DNA of 17,160 bases from Acidobacteriaceae bacterium (lineage in GTDB: Bacteria > Acidobacteriota > Terriglobia > Bryobacterales > Bryobacteraceae): positions 1 to 17,160 of the forward strand of contig JAFASD010000199.1 of the NCBI GenBank assembly GCA_019244945.1. The letters run 5' to 3'. Under the pieces are notes generated by a model. That model searched no databases, was not told the origin of the DNA, and was given only the letters and a program-made list of their open reading frames with translations. Below are positions 1 to 7,722 of this stretch, piece by piece. Numbering within the stretch: the stretch's first letter is position 1; every line of letters starts with the position of its first letter. Both the position numbers and the translations under genes were made by a program.

Positions 1-1181
1 ATACCGATGATCAACGAAATGCCTGTCTGCCGCAAAGCGCCACTCAGGATCAGGCCAATCACGTTTGAGCGAGTTGCCCCGAATGCTGTGCGTATCCCGA
101 TTTCGCTCGTGCGCCGGGTTGCAGAATATGCGGTCACCCCATACAGACCCACGGACGCCAGCGCAAGAGCTAAGAGGCCAAAGAGTTCAGCTAGTCGCGT
201 AATCAGGATCTCATGCACCAAGAGGCCGCGTAACTGTTCTCGCATCAGCATCACTTTGACGACTGTAAGATTGGGGTCCACCGTAGCGAGCGTCCGATGA
301 ATTTGCGAGGTCAGATTTGGAAGATCGCCCGCCACTCGAATCATGATGCACTGAATGAAGTTGGATCGTGCCTTCCCGTCGTTCGCCCACTCGCCCGGTG
401 AGATCTGCAACCGGGGCACGAAGAACATGGGTGGCGGGGTTGGCCGGCGCGGATTTCGAAACACAAGATTCTTTACAACTCCAACGATTTCGTAGTCGCG
501 GCTCCGGTCCAGACCGCCGAGCCCAAAACGCTTGCCGATTGGATTCTCATTTGGAAAGTACAGATCCGCAAAAGTTTCGTTCACGACGGCTACATGCACA
601 GAATTTGGGGTATCCCAGTCGTTGAAGACGCGCCCGCGCATGAGACTTGCGCCAACGGTATCGAAAAAGCTGGGACTGACACGATCCCACACCGAAGAAA
701 CCATGCGGGATGGTCGTTCCTCCAGCGTGACGCCCGATTGCCAGTTATTTCCCGACATTGGGCTATACAGTGCAAGCGCAGCATCGCGCACATTGGGAAT
801 TTGCCGCATACCAGCTTCGATCTGTTTGTAAAGCGCCGCCAACCTTTCCGGCTTATAAGCGCCGAAACCGGCGTTCACATTGACAACGAGGCTCTCCTCC
901 ATTTGAAAACCAAACTGCTGATTCTGGAGATTTCGCAGGGTCTGAATCATAAGACCCGCGCCCGAGAGCAGCACCAGGGAATGAACAGCTTGCAAGACAA
1001 CCAGAGATTTTTGCCCCAGAGTGATGCGCGTTGTGAAACGTCCGACACCGGGCAGAGTGGATGTGTAATCTCGACCCGATGCCGCCAAAGCCGGGCCGAT
1101 ACCGAAAGCGATTCCAGTCAGCAGCGAGACGACAAGAGCAAAGACGAGAACCGAGGTGGATGGCATCGCGCTCACCGTACA
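1..1181 (-). pseudogene. ADOP-type ABC permease, C-terminal half, out of frame and cut by window edge
   Basis: Reading the minus strand from about 1180 down to 1 gives one open frame of about 390 residues with no stop and no proper start. It opens with a membrane segment (VLVFALVVSLLTGIAFG), then a second MacB-like periplasmic unit (starting SLVVLQAVHSLVLLSGAG, containing SPMSGNNWQSGV and VNETFADLYFP) and the beginning of the second FtsX domain (LFGLLALALASVGLYGVTAY, then RRTSEIGIRTAFGATRSNV). These are the second-half landmarks of acidobacterial duplicated orphan permeases. The frame is one base out of step with the N-terminal half at 1172-2563, so the two are pieces of one gene. Perhaps 50-60 residues lie beyond the left edge. 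Whether the frameshift is real or a sequence error cannot be told here. Confidence 0.85.
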
Positions 1182-2563
1182 TGCTGCGCCGAGGGAAAAG
1201 CCCATCGAATTAGCAGTGTGGCTAATTCCCTAGCCACGATCAGCCCGGCGGCTCCGCCTGTAACAGCAATCACGATGCTTTCGGTTAACACATGCCGAAT
1301 GACGCGGGAGCGTGGCGCACCAAGTGCGATACGTATTGAGATCTGAGAAGAATTGGCTGCGCCACGCGCCAGTTGCAAGTTCGCGAGGTTGGCACAGCAG
1401 ATGAGCAGAACGAGCGCCGTTATCGCCATGAGAAGCCGCAGATCATGCTCATAGTTAGATTTCATCAACGCGACGCCACCGCCGGCCGGAACGAGCGCAA
1501 TATACTGCTTCTTCAATTCCTGCTTTGCCGTTTCTGTTTGAGGCGGATCGTTCACAAGAAGCCATTGCCGCAACTCCACGTTCACCTTCGCTTCCAGGCG
1601 CTTGAGATCGGTTCCGCGTCTGATACGGCCGATGACGTACAACCAAGCCTCGTCATCGCGCGCGAGTAGATTGGCGTCAAGTAGAGAATTGAGTTTGTGG
1701 GCAGCAGGCTCGTCCGCAATGGGCATCCATAAATCGGGAGGATCGGGGCGCATCATGGCCCCGAAGAAACCGGGCGGGGCAATGCCGACGATAGTAAAAG
1801 TTGCGCCATCAATGATGTAGGCTGAACCAACGATGGAAGGATCCGAACCATAGTCCTGTTGCCAGGCACGAAAGCTCATGACGGCAACGGGCAGCGCGCC
1901 ACGGGAATCATCCGCCAATGAGAGCAGGCGACCGGCAAAGGGACGAAGGCCGAATGTAGTGAAAAAGTTGCCGGAAACGAATTGATCGACCAGGGGCATA
2001 GACGCAGTGTTCGCTCCTACTCGGCGCACGCTAACCCTCCCCAAGCCACTTTGGAAAGCGGTCAGTTCCTCAAACTCAGGCGTATGATCCCGGATGCTTG
2101 TGTAAAGCGGATACGCAAAGGATGAATAGCGTCCCTGATATCCGCCGAGGACGCAACAATTATCGTCATCTCCGAGACGGATCAGCGTCTGCGGATCGGC
2201 GACCGGCAGAAACTTCAGCATGACCGCGTGGATGAGAGTGAAGATCGCGGTAGTGCCGCCGATGCCCAGCCCCAAGGTCAGAATGGCCGTGAGTGCAAAA
2301 CCAGAACTCTTCCTTAGAGTTCGAATGGCATAACGAACATCCTGAACGGTCGACTCAACCCACAGCGTGCCACGCGCCCTACGGCATTCCTCCTTGACCT
2401 GCTCGATCCCTCCAAATTCCTGGCGTACACGGTGGCGCGCTTCGGCCTCGCTTAGCCCACGGCTCTTGAGCGCGGAAATCCTTTCTGCGATGTGAAACTG
2501 GAGTTCTCGGCCGAGGTCTTGCTCCAATTCGTTACGCCGCCACAAACGTGACCACCATGTCAT
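1172..2563 (-). CDS. ADOP-type ABC transporter permease, N-terminal half ended by a frameshift
   Basis: This 463-residue frame begins with the cytoplasmic prefix of ADOP permeases (RNELEQDLGRELQFHIAERI, then LSEAEARHRVRQEFGG). A first membrane helix follows (about 88-112), then a MacB-type periplasmic domain (about 113-375) and the first FtsX helices (LRLLMAITALVLLICCANLANL, read in two overlapping parts around 378-400, then ESIVIAVTGGAAG). Family members are usually 800-900 residues, and this one stops in mid-FtsX at a TGA (1172-1174). Adding one base in the codon after the last HV residues (read as V-T-V-S-A) joins it in frame to 1-1181. Such permeases lack a fused ATPase and are thought to export peptides, lipids or drugs; the substrate is unknown. 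Its start overlaps the padR stop by 4 bp (ATGA), so translation is probably coupled. Confidence 0.85.
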   Translation of the reverse strand: MTWWSRLWRRNELEQDLGRELQFHIAERISALKSRGLSEAEARHRVRQEFGGIEQVKEECRRARGTLWVESTVQDVRYAIRTLRKSSGFALTAILTLGLGIGGTTAIFTLIHAVMLKFLPVADPQTLIRLGDDDNCCVLGGYQGRYSSFAYPLYTSIRDHTPEFEELTAFQSGLGRVSVRRVGANTASMPLVDQFVSGNFFTTFGLRPFAGRLLSLADDSRGALPVAVMSFRAWQQDYGSDPSIVGSAYIIDGATFTIVGIAPPGFFGAMMRPDPPDLWMPIADEPAAHKLNSLLDANLLARDDEAWLYVIGRIRRGTDLKRLEAKVNVELRQWLLVNDPPQTETAKQELKKQYIALVPAGGGVALMKSNYEHDLRLLMAITALVLLICCANLANLQLARGAANSSQISIRIALGAPRSRVIRHVLTESIVIAVTGGAAGLIVARELATLLIRWAFPSAQHVR

Positions 2564-2913
2564 CGGACGCCCTCCTCGGCCATATTCAGAATGAGGCCGA
2601 CAGCCTGGGCTAATCGTCGCCAGCTCGCAGTCTGTGTGTCCAAATGCGCCCGCCCTTTTCGTGTTAAGCGGTAGAACTTGGCATCACGCCCGGTTTCCGT
2701 TTCCTTCCAATCGGATTTCAGCAGACCCCGATTTTCCAATCGATGCAAAGCCGGATACAGTGAGCCTCCCGGCACCTGAACAATGTCGCGGGAAATTTGC
2801 TGGAGCCGCTGAGCGATGGCATAGCCATGTACCGGCTGGATGGCAACAATCTTCAAAATGAGCAGGTCGAGCGTGCCTTGCGGCAGATCGGATCTCGGCG
2901 AGAGGTCAACCAT
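2560..2913 (-). CDS. PadR family transcriptional regulator
   Basis: A 117-residue winged-helix protein. The opening (LPQGTLDLLILKIVAIQPVHGYAIAQRLQ, seen in parts at about 10-38), the core VPGGSLYPALHRLENRGLL (about 47-65) and the wing GRDAKFYRLTRKG (about 74-86) are the standard signature of the short, acidobacterial PadR group that accompanies ADOP permeases. Members of this family are dimeric repressors that usually control their own operon and release DNA on binding a small molecule. The gene overlaps the permease gene by 4 bp and is transcribed first. The palindrome at 2921-2955, just before the start codon, is the likely binding site. The inducer is unknown. Confidence 0.93.
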   Translation of the reverse strand: MVDLSPRSDLPQGTLDLLILKIVAIQPVHGYAIAQRLQQISRDIVQVPGGSLYPALHRLENRGLLKSDWKETETGRDAKFYRLTRKGRAHLDTQTASWRRLAQAVGLILNMAEEGVR

Positions 2914-2920
2914 AGCTTTA

Positions 2921-2955
2921 GCTTCTATCTATTGTAACGTATGATAGGTAGAAGC
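2921..2955. promoter_or_regulatory. Palindromic operator candidate over the padR promoter
   Basis: A 35-bp imperfect palindrome lies 8 bp before the padR start codon. The outer arms are GCTTCTATCT (2921-2930) and AGGTAGAAGC (2946-2955), matching at 9 of 10 positions when one is reverse-complemented; the symmetry continues inward with TAT/ATA. A -10-like TACAAT on the minus strand (2936-2931) lies inside it, so a bound repressor would block padR-permease transcription. I saw no convincing -35. Binding by this PadR is inferred from position and symmetry. The site also lies about 70 bp before the divergent glycosyltransferase gene and could affect it. Confidence 0.6.
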
Positions 2956-3024
2956 GCGATCTGTTGGTGATCGCCCCGGTGTTGCTGATTCGGAAATCCA
3001 AGCCTGTGAAACTAGCATTAGCGA

Positions 3025-4971
3025 ATGAGTCCGCCCTCTGGGCAGGAAAACAACTTGGGTTCTGCTTTGACACGATCTTTCGACGCTCTGCGGAAACACG
3101 GGGTAGCTTTTTCCCGGAACCTTCACGGCGCAATCGCCGCATGCTTGCTTCTGTTCCTGTTCTTCGTCGCTGGAGGCACCGCGTTCCACGAATCCGCTAC
3201 AGTTGACGAGGTCGCTCATGTAGGCGCTGGATTGAGCTACCTGCAGCGTCTTGATCTGCGTCTCAACCCGGAGCATCCGCCTCTCGCCAAAGTGCTCGCC
3301 GCCATACCTCTTGCGGTGCGCGGCACGCGTGCGGATTACTCGAGCGAGGCCTGGAACCTCGCGGCGGACTTCTTTCCGGCGTACGCCATGCAGTGGGTCT
3401 TCGGCGATGCCGTACTAGGCCGCTGGAATGCTTGGAAACCAACGCTGCTGTGGGCGCGGCTTCCGATGCTTGTCCTCACTTTGCTTCTCGGTTGGTTTGT
3501 GTATCTGTATGCAACTCGCCTCGGCGGCCGCTGGGCTGGGCTGCTGTGCTTGAGCGCGTATGTCACAACGCCGGCAATTCTGACGTTTGGCCCGCTGGTA
3601 ATTACGGATCTCCCCGTGACCTTGTTTTCGGTGATCGCGCTTTGGCAATTCGGTGAGATCTGGACTGCGCCAACACACAAGAACGCCCGTCTGTTCGGGA
3701 TGGCCCTGGGAACAGCGCTCCTCTCGAAGTTCACTGGGCTGTTGTTGCTTCCCGTGATCGTCGCAGTATTTATTCAGACGCGCTTCTGGCCGGCCCCGGC
3801 CGAACCGGTAGACAAAACAGAACGTAAACTCTGGCGGAAAACTCGCTGGCGCTGCGTTCTGCGCGGCATTGTCTGGTCCGCAATCGTCGTCTACGTAGCG
3901 TATTTCGTTCTTTCCTGGAACCAACCGAATGATGCCCTGGACCGAATAGGAAGTGGTTCGTGGGCGTTCCTCATCCGCAGGCCGCTGATGCCGATCTGGC
4001 TCTACTACCGTGGCCTTCTGCTCATGCTGCTGACCGCATCGCGCCCCACTTTCCTCTTTGGGCAAGTCCTTCCACATGGCGTGCCTTATTACTTCCCCAT
4101 CGCATTTGCTTTGAAATCGACGCTCGGTTTTCTGCTGCTGCTCTTGCTGAACGCCGCGGTGGCCCTCGCCTTTCGAAAACACAAGGAAACCGCCATAACT
4201 CCTGCCTATCGCGCTCACTGGCGAGTTCTGATGGCTGGATTCTTCGTGTTTCTAGTTGTGTGTCTTCTCAGCCGCTTGGACATTAGCATTCGGCACTTCA
4301 CCGTGCCGATTGTCCTGCTCATCCTGATGCTCGCGCCGCTGCCTCGAATGATGAGAGCTCTGCCGCGGCATCGACTGTTAGAAGCGGTAACGGTTGTCCT
4401 GGTTGTGGCTTGCTTCGCGCCCATTCTCGCTGCGTATCCATACTTCTTTCCCTTCGCGAATAGCTTGTCATTTGGTCGCCCGCTCTACTACCTTTTGAAT
4501 GATTCGAACGTGACCTGGAACGAGGGTTTGCCTGCCCTCGAGCGCTTCGCAAAACAACAGCACCTCACGCAAGTTGAACTGGACTGGGCATCCCTTTCCG
4601 ATCCGGTACTCATAGTGCCCGAGGCGCAGATCTGGAATTGTCAAACGCTCACGGATGCGGATGCCGGCCGATGGGTAGCAGTCGAGGCTGTGTCTATTCT
4701 GGATAATCACAACTGTGGTTATCTGCAGCAGTATCCACACCAGGCACTCGCCGGCGGCGCCATCTACGTTTTCAAGATTCCATCGCCCGTTCCTTCCATT
4801 GGCAAATCGAATGGTCCCCCGGTGCCAACCGGACAGCGCATCATGTGGGGAATGCCTTTCGATCTGCGCGCGTGGGCCATTAACGTCGAGCGTCATCCGG
4901 AACGGCTGCCATCTGAATTGAAGATATTAATGCAGAAGTTCCAGCAGCCACCAAAACAAAACGCCAAGTAG
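3025..4971 (+). CDS. GT39-like integral membrane glycosyltransferase (PMT/ArnT superfamily)
   Basis: A 648-residue polytopic membrane protein. After a cytoplasmic N-terminus and first helix (about 35-55) comes the first-loop motif ESATVDEVAH, with the acidic pair D61-E62 typical of GT-C enzymes, then LNPEHPPLAKVLAAIPL (about 80-96), a hallmark of this family. Many hydrophobic segments follow (for example about 143-165, 175-205, 225-250, 285-305, 345-385, 400-425 and 430-475), and the last ~170 residues look soluble and extracytoplasmic. GT-C enzymes use polyprenyl-phosphate sugars and transfer the sugar to a protein or lipid on the outer face of the membrane; the acceptor here is unknown. The ATG at 3025 is the first plausible start in this frame, without a strong ribosome binding site. 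The gene stands alone, divergent from padR and convergent with the isomerase-like gene. Confidence 0.88.
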   Translation: MSPPSGQENNLGSALTRSFDALRKHGVAFSRNLHGAIAACLLLFLFFVAGGTAFHESATVDEVAHVGAGLSYLQRLDLRLNPEHPPLAKVLAAIPLAVRGTRADYSSEAWNLAADFFPAYAMQWVFGDAVLGRWNAWKPTLLWARLPMLVLTLLLGWFVYLYATRLGGRWAGLLCLSAYVTTPAILTFGPLVITDLPVTLFSVIALWQFGEIWTAPTHKNARLFGMALGTALLSKFTGLLLLPVIVAVFIQTRFWPAPAEPVDKTERKLWRKTRWRCVLRGIVWSAIVVYVAYFVLSWNQPNDALDRIGSGSWAFLIRRPLMPIWLYYRGLLLMLLTASRPTFLFGQVLPHGVPYYFPIAFALKSTLGFLLLLLLNAAVALAFRKHKETAITPAYRAHWRVLMAGFFVFLVVCLLSRLDISIRHFTVPIVLLILMLAPLPRMMRALPRHRLLEAVTVVLVVACFAPILAAYPYFFPFANSLSFGRPLYYLLNDSNVTWNEGLPALERFAKQQHLTQVELDWASLSDPVLIVPEAQIWNCQTLTDADAGRWVAVEAVSILDNHNCGYLQQYPHQALAGGAIYVFKIPSPVPSIGKSNGPPVPTGQRIMWGMPFDLRAWAINVERHPERLPSELKILMQKFQQPPKQNAK

Positions 4972-5029
4972 CAGTCTCGCTGGCTGGCGGCGACGCGTAC
5001 CCCGGAAGTTCCTCAGCTTGCGACGCGGA

Positions 5030-5046
5030 TGCGGATCTTCTCCGCA
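5030..5046. terminator. Small hairpin between convergent genes, possible bidirectional terminator
   Basis: TGCGGA (5030-5035) and TCCGCA (5041-5046) form a perfect 6-bp stem with a 5-base loop in the 81-bp gap between the convergent glycosyltransferase and isomerase-like genes. Neither side has a clear run of T, so intrinsic termination is uncertain. Confidence 0.3.
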
Positions 5047-5052
5047 ATTCGC

Positions 5053-5910
5053 TTACACAATACAAGTCTCAAAGGCCTGTTCCAGGCCCCGGATCGGCGG
5101 AGTATTCGCCGGAACAAACTCGTGCGAGAAAAAGCCCTGATACCCGGTATCGGCAATGGCGTTTGCCACGGCATGCCAATCCACTTCCTGAGAGCCATCC
5201 AGCTCATGCCGGCCTGGAACACCGCCGGTATGGAAGTGTCCGATATATGCGATGTTGTTCCGGATGGTGCGAATGAGATCGCCCTCCATGATCTGCATAT
5301 GGTAGATGTCATACAGCAACTTGACTCGCGGCGAGTTCACGCGCTTCACAAGCTCGACGCCCCAAGCCGAGTGGTCGGCCATGTAATCGTGATGATCGAC
5401 TTTACTGTTGAGTAACTCCAAATTGATGGTGACGCCTTTCTCCTCTGCATAGGACTTGATCTTGTTCAGAGCAATCGCGCAGTTTGCAAGGCCTTCGCCG
5501 TCGGGCATACCGCCTCGATTTCCAGAGAACGTGATGACGTTCGGCACCGTCGCGGCGGCGGCGAGGGTGATATCGTTCTTGAGGCTGGCTAGAACACGAT
5601 CGTGGTTCTCCAGACGGTTGAGGCCGATCGGAATTGTGTTCGGCGGCGTCCCGGAAGTCATGGATGGCACGAGGCCGTACTTTTGAACCGTAGCGTATTG
5701 ATCTGGTGTCACCAGATCCATGCCTTGCAGACCGATTCGTACGCACTCTTTGCAGAGATCGCCCAGGCTATACCATTTTTGATAAGTCCAATACGAAACG
5801 CCTTGCTTCAGGCGACCGCGCTTCGGTTGAGGATCGGTGAGTGCCGGATCTTCGATCGTCAGAGCGCCACCGGCAGCCATAAGCGATGTTAGCGCCTGCC
5901 TACGGTTCAT
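5053..5910 (-). CDS. Exported hydroxypyruvate isomerase-like TIM-barrel protein
   Basis: From the ATG at 5910 this is a 285-residue protein starting MNRRQALTSLMAAGGAL, a short twin-arginine-like export signal of the sort common on such proteins in Acidobacteriota and Planctomycetota. The rest is a sugar-phosphate isomerase/epimerase (AP endonuclease 2-like) barrel resembling hydroxypyruvate isomerase. Probable metal and catalytic residues are E165 (INLELLNSK), D201 with H204 (LLYDIYHMQ), H225/H227 (IGHFHTGG) and E264 (FFSHEF). The substrate cannot be set from sequence. The frame stays open upstream to an ATG at 6060, which would give 335 residues, but those first 50 residues come mostly from a broken copy of the lipoprotein gene, so I reject that start. 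No strong ribosome binding site precedes 5910. Confidence 0.85.
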   Translation of the reverse strand: MNRRQALTSLMAAGGALTIEDPALTDPQPKRGRLKQGVSYWTYQKWYSLGDLCKECVRIGLQGMDLVTPDQYATVQKYGLVPSMTSGTPPNTIPIGLNRLENHDRVLASLKNDITLAAAATVPNVITFSGNRGGMPDGEGLANCAIALNKIKSYAEEKGVTINLELLNSKVDHHDYMADHSAWGVELVKRVNSPRVKLLYDIYHMQIMEGDLIRTIRNNIAYIGHFHTGGVPGRHELDGSQEVDWHAVANAIADTGYQGFFSHEFVPANTPPIRGLEQAFETCIV

Positions 5911-5960
5911 GAGACAGCATCTTATCAAAACTTCCGAGGATTCAGCTAAGTTCTGGAAAT

Positions 5961-6076
5961 TCAAAAACACCACTTCCGCCGCAGGGACCGACTTCTCGCT
6001 CTCGTTCCCCTTCTGATCCACTGCGCTGATCGCGTCGATAGGTCTTCCCATGCTCGACATTGTGATCGCTATAAGC
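5961..6076 (-). pseudogene. Broken second copy of the lipoprotein gene 3' end (fibronectin III tail)
   Basis: This 116-bp stretch matches the last 117 bp of the lipoprotein gene (6721-6837) with 8 substitutions and 3 indel bases. It still encodes recognisable pieces (YSDHNVEHGKTYR, then in another frame AISAVDQKGNESEKS). A two-base deletion (TA missing in the TATCGATACGC stretch) breaks the frame, and a fifth T in the final T run destroys the stop codon. It begins 7 bp after the toxin stop codon. Seven of the eight substitutions fall at third codon positions, and only one codon change alters the amino acid (Ala to Val). Confidence 0.9.
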
Positions 6077-6083
6077 GATCGTT

Positions 6084-6408
6084 TCAGTCGTCGAGATCGA
6101 CGAAGAGAACACAGCCGGACTGACAGCCGTTAATCGCGTTGGCAATTCTTTCGACCCGGGCCACAAGGATTTCACGCTCGTTGCTGCTCAGGATTACGAT
6201 AGCGAGTTTTGCGGCCTTCGAGGTTTTGCTGATACGGAATGCCCTGATCGGCCGTAATAAATACGTCGAATCCGGCTTCTTCCGCTGCGTCCAGCAGAAG
6301 GCCGCTTGAAAATGCTTTCCAGCCTTGAAATGCGACCGTGCGGATCTCGTGGTCGGGAATCAGAGTCCGAAGGTGGTGCGGCAGATTTTCATCGAGCAGA
6401 ACCCGCAC
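6084..6408 (-). pseudogene. DUF5615 PIN-like toxin, frameshifted
   Basis: A GTG start at 6408, 4 bp after the DUF433 stop, opens MRVLLDENLPHHLRTLIPDHE, the first motif of DUF5615 (PIN-like) proteins with acidic residues D6 and E7. The second motif DVFITADQGIPYQQNLEGRK follows at about 48-67. The frame then stops at 6172, giving 78 residues. Dropping one A from the AAAA run near 6209-6212 restores KLAIVILSSNEREILVARV and continues to a TGA at 6084, giving about 107 residues, the usual family size. The family is predicted to be ribonuclease-like and to pair with DUF433 partners. As written the toxin lacks its C-terminal third and may be inactive; a homopolymer sequence error is equally possible. 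Confidence 0.85.
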
Positions 6409-6412
6409 GAAA

Positions 6413-6658
6413 TCAAGCGTGCGTGGGCAGCGGATCGGCGCTGCGCGCGAGAAACTCCAGAACCTCCCGGATCTGCTGTTCCGTTACCGAGGGAAACTCC
6501 TCTGCGACTTCGTGTACGTTTAGATCTTTGAGGTTCTTGAGAACTGCCGAGACCGGCACACGCGTGCCACGAAAAACCCAGGCGCCACTCACCTTGCCGG
6601 GAACGCTTTCAAGTACTGCGCATTGCGACCAGTCGACTGCGATCTGCGATACGGTCAT
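6413..6658 (-). CDS. DUF433 family antitoxin
   Basis: An 81-residue protein from the ATG at 6658 (MTVSQIAVDWSQC). It carries the DUF433 signature: VSGAWVFRGTRVPVSAVLKNL (in parts, about 22-42), then HEVAEEFPSVTEQQIREVLEF (about 48-68). DUF433 proteins have a small helix-turn-helix-like fold and are the predicted antitoxins of DUF5615 PIN-like toxins, whose gene lies 4 bp downstream. The frame stays open up to 6724, which would overlap the lipoprotein stop by 4 bp, but those extra 22 residues are not family-like and a purine-rich stretch (GAGGGCAGGG) precedes the ATG at 6658, so I prefer that start. This gene looks intact although its partner is frameshifted. Confidence 0.85.
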   Translation of the reverse strand: MTVSQIAVDWSQCAVLESVPGKVSGAWVFRGTRVPVSAVLKNLKDLNVHEVAEEFPSVTEQQIREVLEFLARSADPLPTHA

Positions 6659-6720
6659 GAGTCCCTGCCCTCGTTTGATCGTACACGCATCCCGTATCCC
6701 TGCAATAGAGGCTCTGACCC

Positions 6721-6837
6721 TCAAAACACCACTTCCGCCGCAGGCGCAGATTTCTCGCTCTCGTTCCCTTTCTGATCCACTGCACTGATTGCGTATCGAT
6801 AGGTCTTCCCATGCTCGACGTTGTGATCGCTATAAGC
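6721..6837 (-). repeat. Direct repeat, intact copy (lipoprotein 3' end)
   Basis: The last 38 codons and stop of the lipoprotein gene form the intact member of a direct repeat with 5961-6076, about 91% identical. The pair brackets the DUF433-DUF5615 cassette. Similarity ends exactly at the TGA on one side and at the GCTTAT of the Ala-Tyr codons on the other. Confidence 0.9.
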
Positions 6838-7722
6838 CGGCAAATTGACCAGATCGGCTTGCTTTACTAAAGGCCCGGCATCGACGGAGCGGTATACATA
6901 GTAACCCTTCAGATCGGCTTCGGGGCTTCGTTCCCACGACACATCGATCGATTCCGGCGTTGCTAGGACCGTAACACCTGCGGGCACCCTCGGAGGAAAC
7001 GTATCGGCATGAATCACACGAATCGGCTCTGATGCCAGGCTCTCCGCTCCGCCTTGCTTCGCGATCACCGTGTAGGTGTACGGAGTGTCCCATTGAGATG
7101 TGGTGTCCACGTACTCCGGTTTTTCTGCTGTACCGATCTGCGCCGCTGGCGTTTTCTCATTTGGGCCTTGCCGGAACACGTCGTAGTGCACGCCCGGACG
7201 CTCCTCCGCCCAAGTGAGTTTATATCCCTCTTTCGAGGCTTCCCATTTGACATCGGGTGGCTGAAGCGGAGGAACAATTTCGATTCGCCCGACGTTCGAC
7301 CACTGGGAATAGTGATCGCTTTTCTTAATCGCCGTCCGGACCGCCACAGCAAGGCGCTGCCCTTGCCAGCCAGACACCGGAACCGAATCCTTCATGGGCC
7401 TCGGTTTCGGGTCGTCAGGATCGTTCGGAGGCGGAGGGTTCAAACGGAACTGTTGGGCAGAAGCAGCCCACCTATCAAAATCGAATGGATTAGCCGCGGC
7501 GCCAATACGCAGATCGATTTCCGAAAAACGCTTGATCGCCAGACTGTCTGTCGTGCGAATCGGAGTAGTGAACGTGACTACGAGGCGATCGCCGCGTTCC
7601 ACCACCGCCAAATCGGTAACCGGGTTGGGAAGCTCGGGCGAGGGAGGGGCAATCGGTCCGCGGTATCCGCAACTCAAAATCGCGAGAAGAGAGAAGGCAA
7701 CTGCAACCGCAGCAGCTCGCAC
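6721..7722 (-). CDS. Fibronectin type III lipoprotein with an LptM-like lipid-attachment motif
   Basis: A 333-residue predicted lipoprotein. The signal peptide ends in AILSC with the lipidated cysteine at 18, followed by CGYRGPIAPP, which resembles the CGxKGPL motif of the small lipoprotein LptM/YifL. At least two fibronectin type III-like domains follow (about 140-235 and 237-333; for example HYDVFRQ and SWERSPEADLKGYYVYR). It is probably anchored in the outer membrane or periplasm and binds proteins or sugars; no catalytic motif is visible. The GTG start at 7722 shares one base with the hslU stop (TAGTG), so translation is probably coupled. Its final 117 bp recur, damaged, at 5961-6076. Confidence 0.82.
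   Translation of the reverse strand: MRAAAVAVAFSLLAILSCGYRGPIAPPSPELPNPVTDLAVVERGDRLVVTFTTPIRTTDSLAIKRFSEIDLRIGAAANPFDFDRWAASAQQFRLNPPPPNDPDDPKPRPMKDSVPVSGWQGQRLAVAVRTAIKKSDHYSQWSNVGRIEIVPPLQPPDVKWEASKEGYKLTWAEERPGVHYDVFRQGPNEKTPAAQIGTAEKPEYVDTTSQWDTPYTYTVIAKQGGAESLASEPIRVIHADTFPPRVPAGVTVLATPESIDVSWERSPEADLKGYYVYRSVDAGPLVKQADLVNLPAYSDHNVEHGKTYRYAISAVDQKGNESEKSAPAAEVVF

Noticed and set aside
594..1346. 250-residue open frame on the plus strand
   Set aside because: It lies antisense to both halves of the ADOP permease, has no family-like composition, and is a shadow of that gene's codon bias.
3415..4218. 267-residue open frame on the minus strand
   Set aside because: It is antisense to the GT39 gene, whose motifs and membrane segments are clear; the shadow protein is low-complexity and charged.
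5942..6175. 77-residue open frame overlapping the DUF5615 stop by 4 bp
   Set aside because: It is a chimera of the toxin's shifted C-terminal region and the lipoprotein relic, not a separate gene; the 4-bp overlap is chance.
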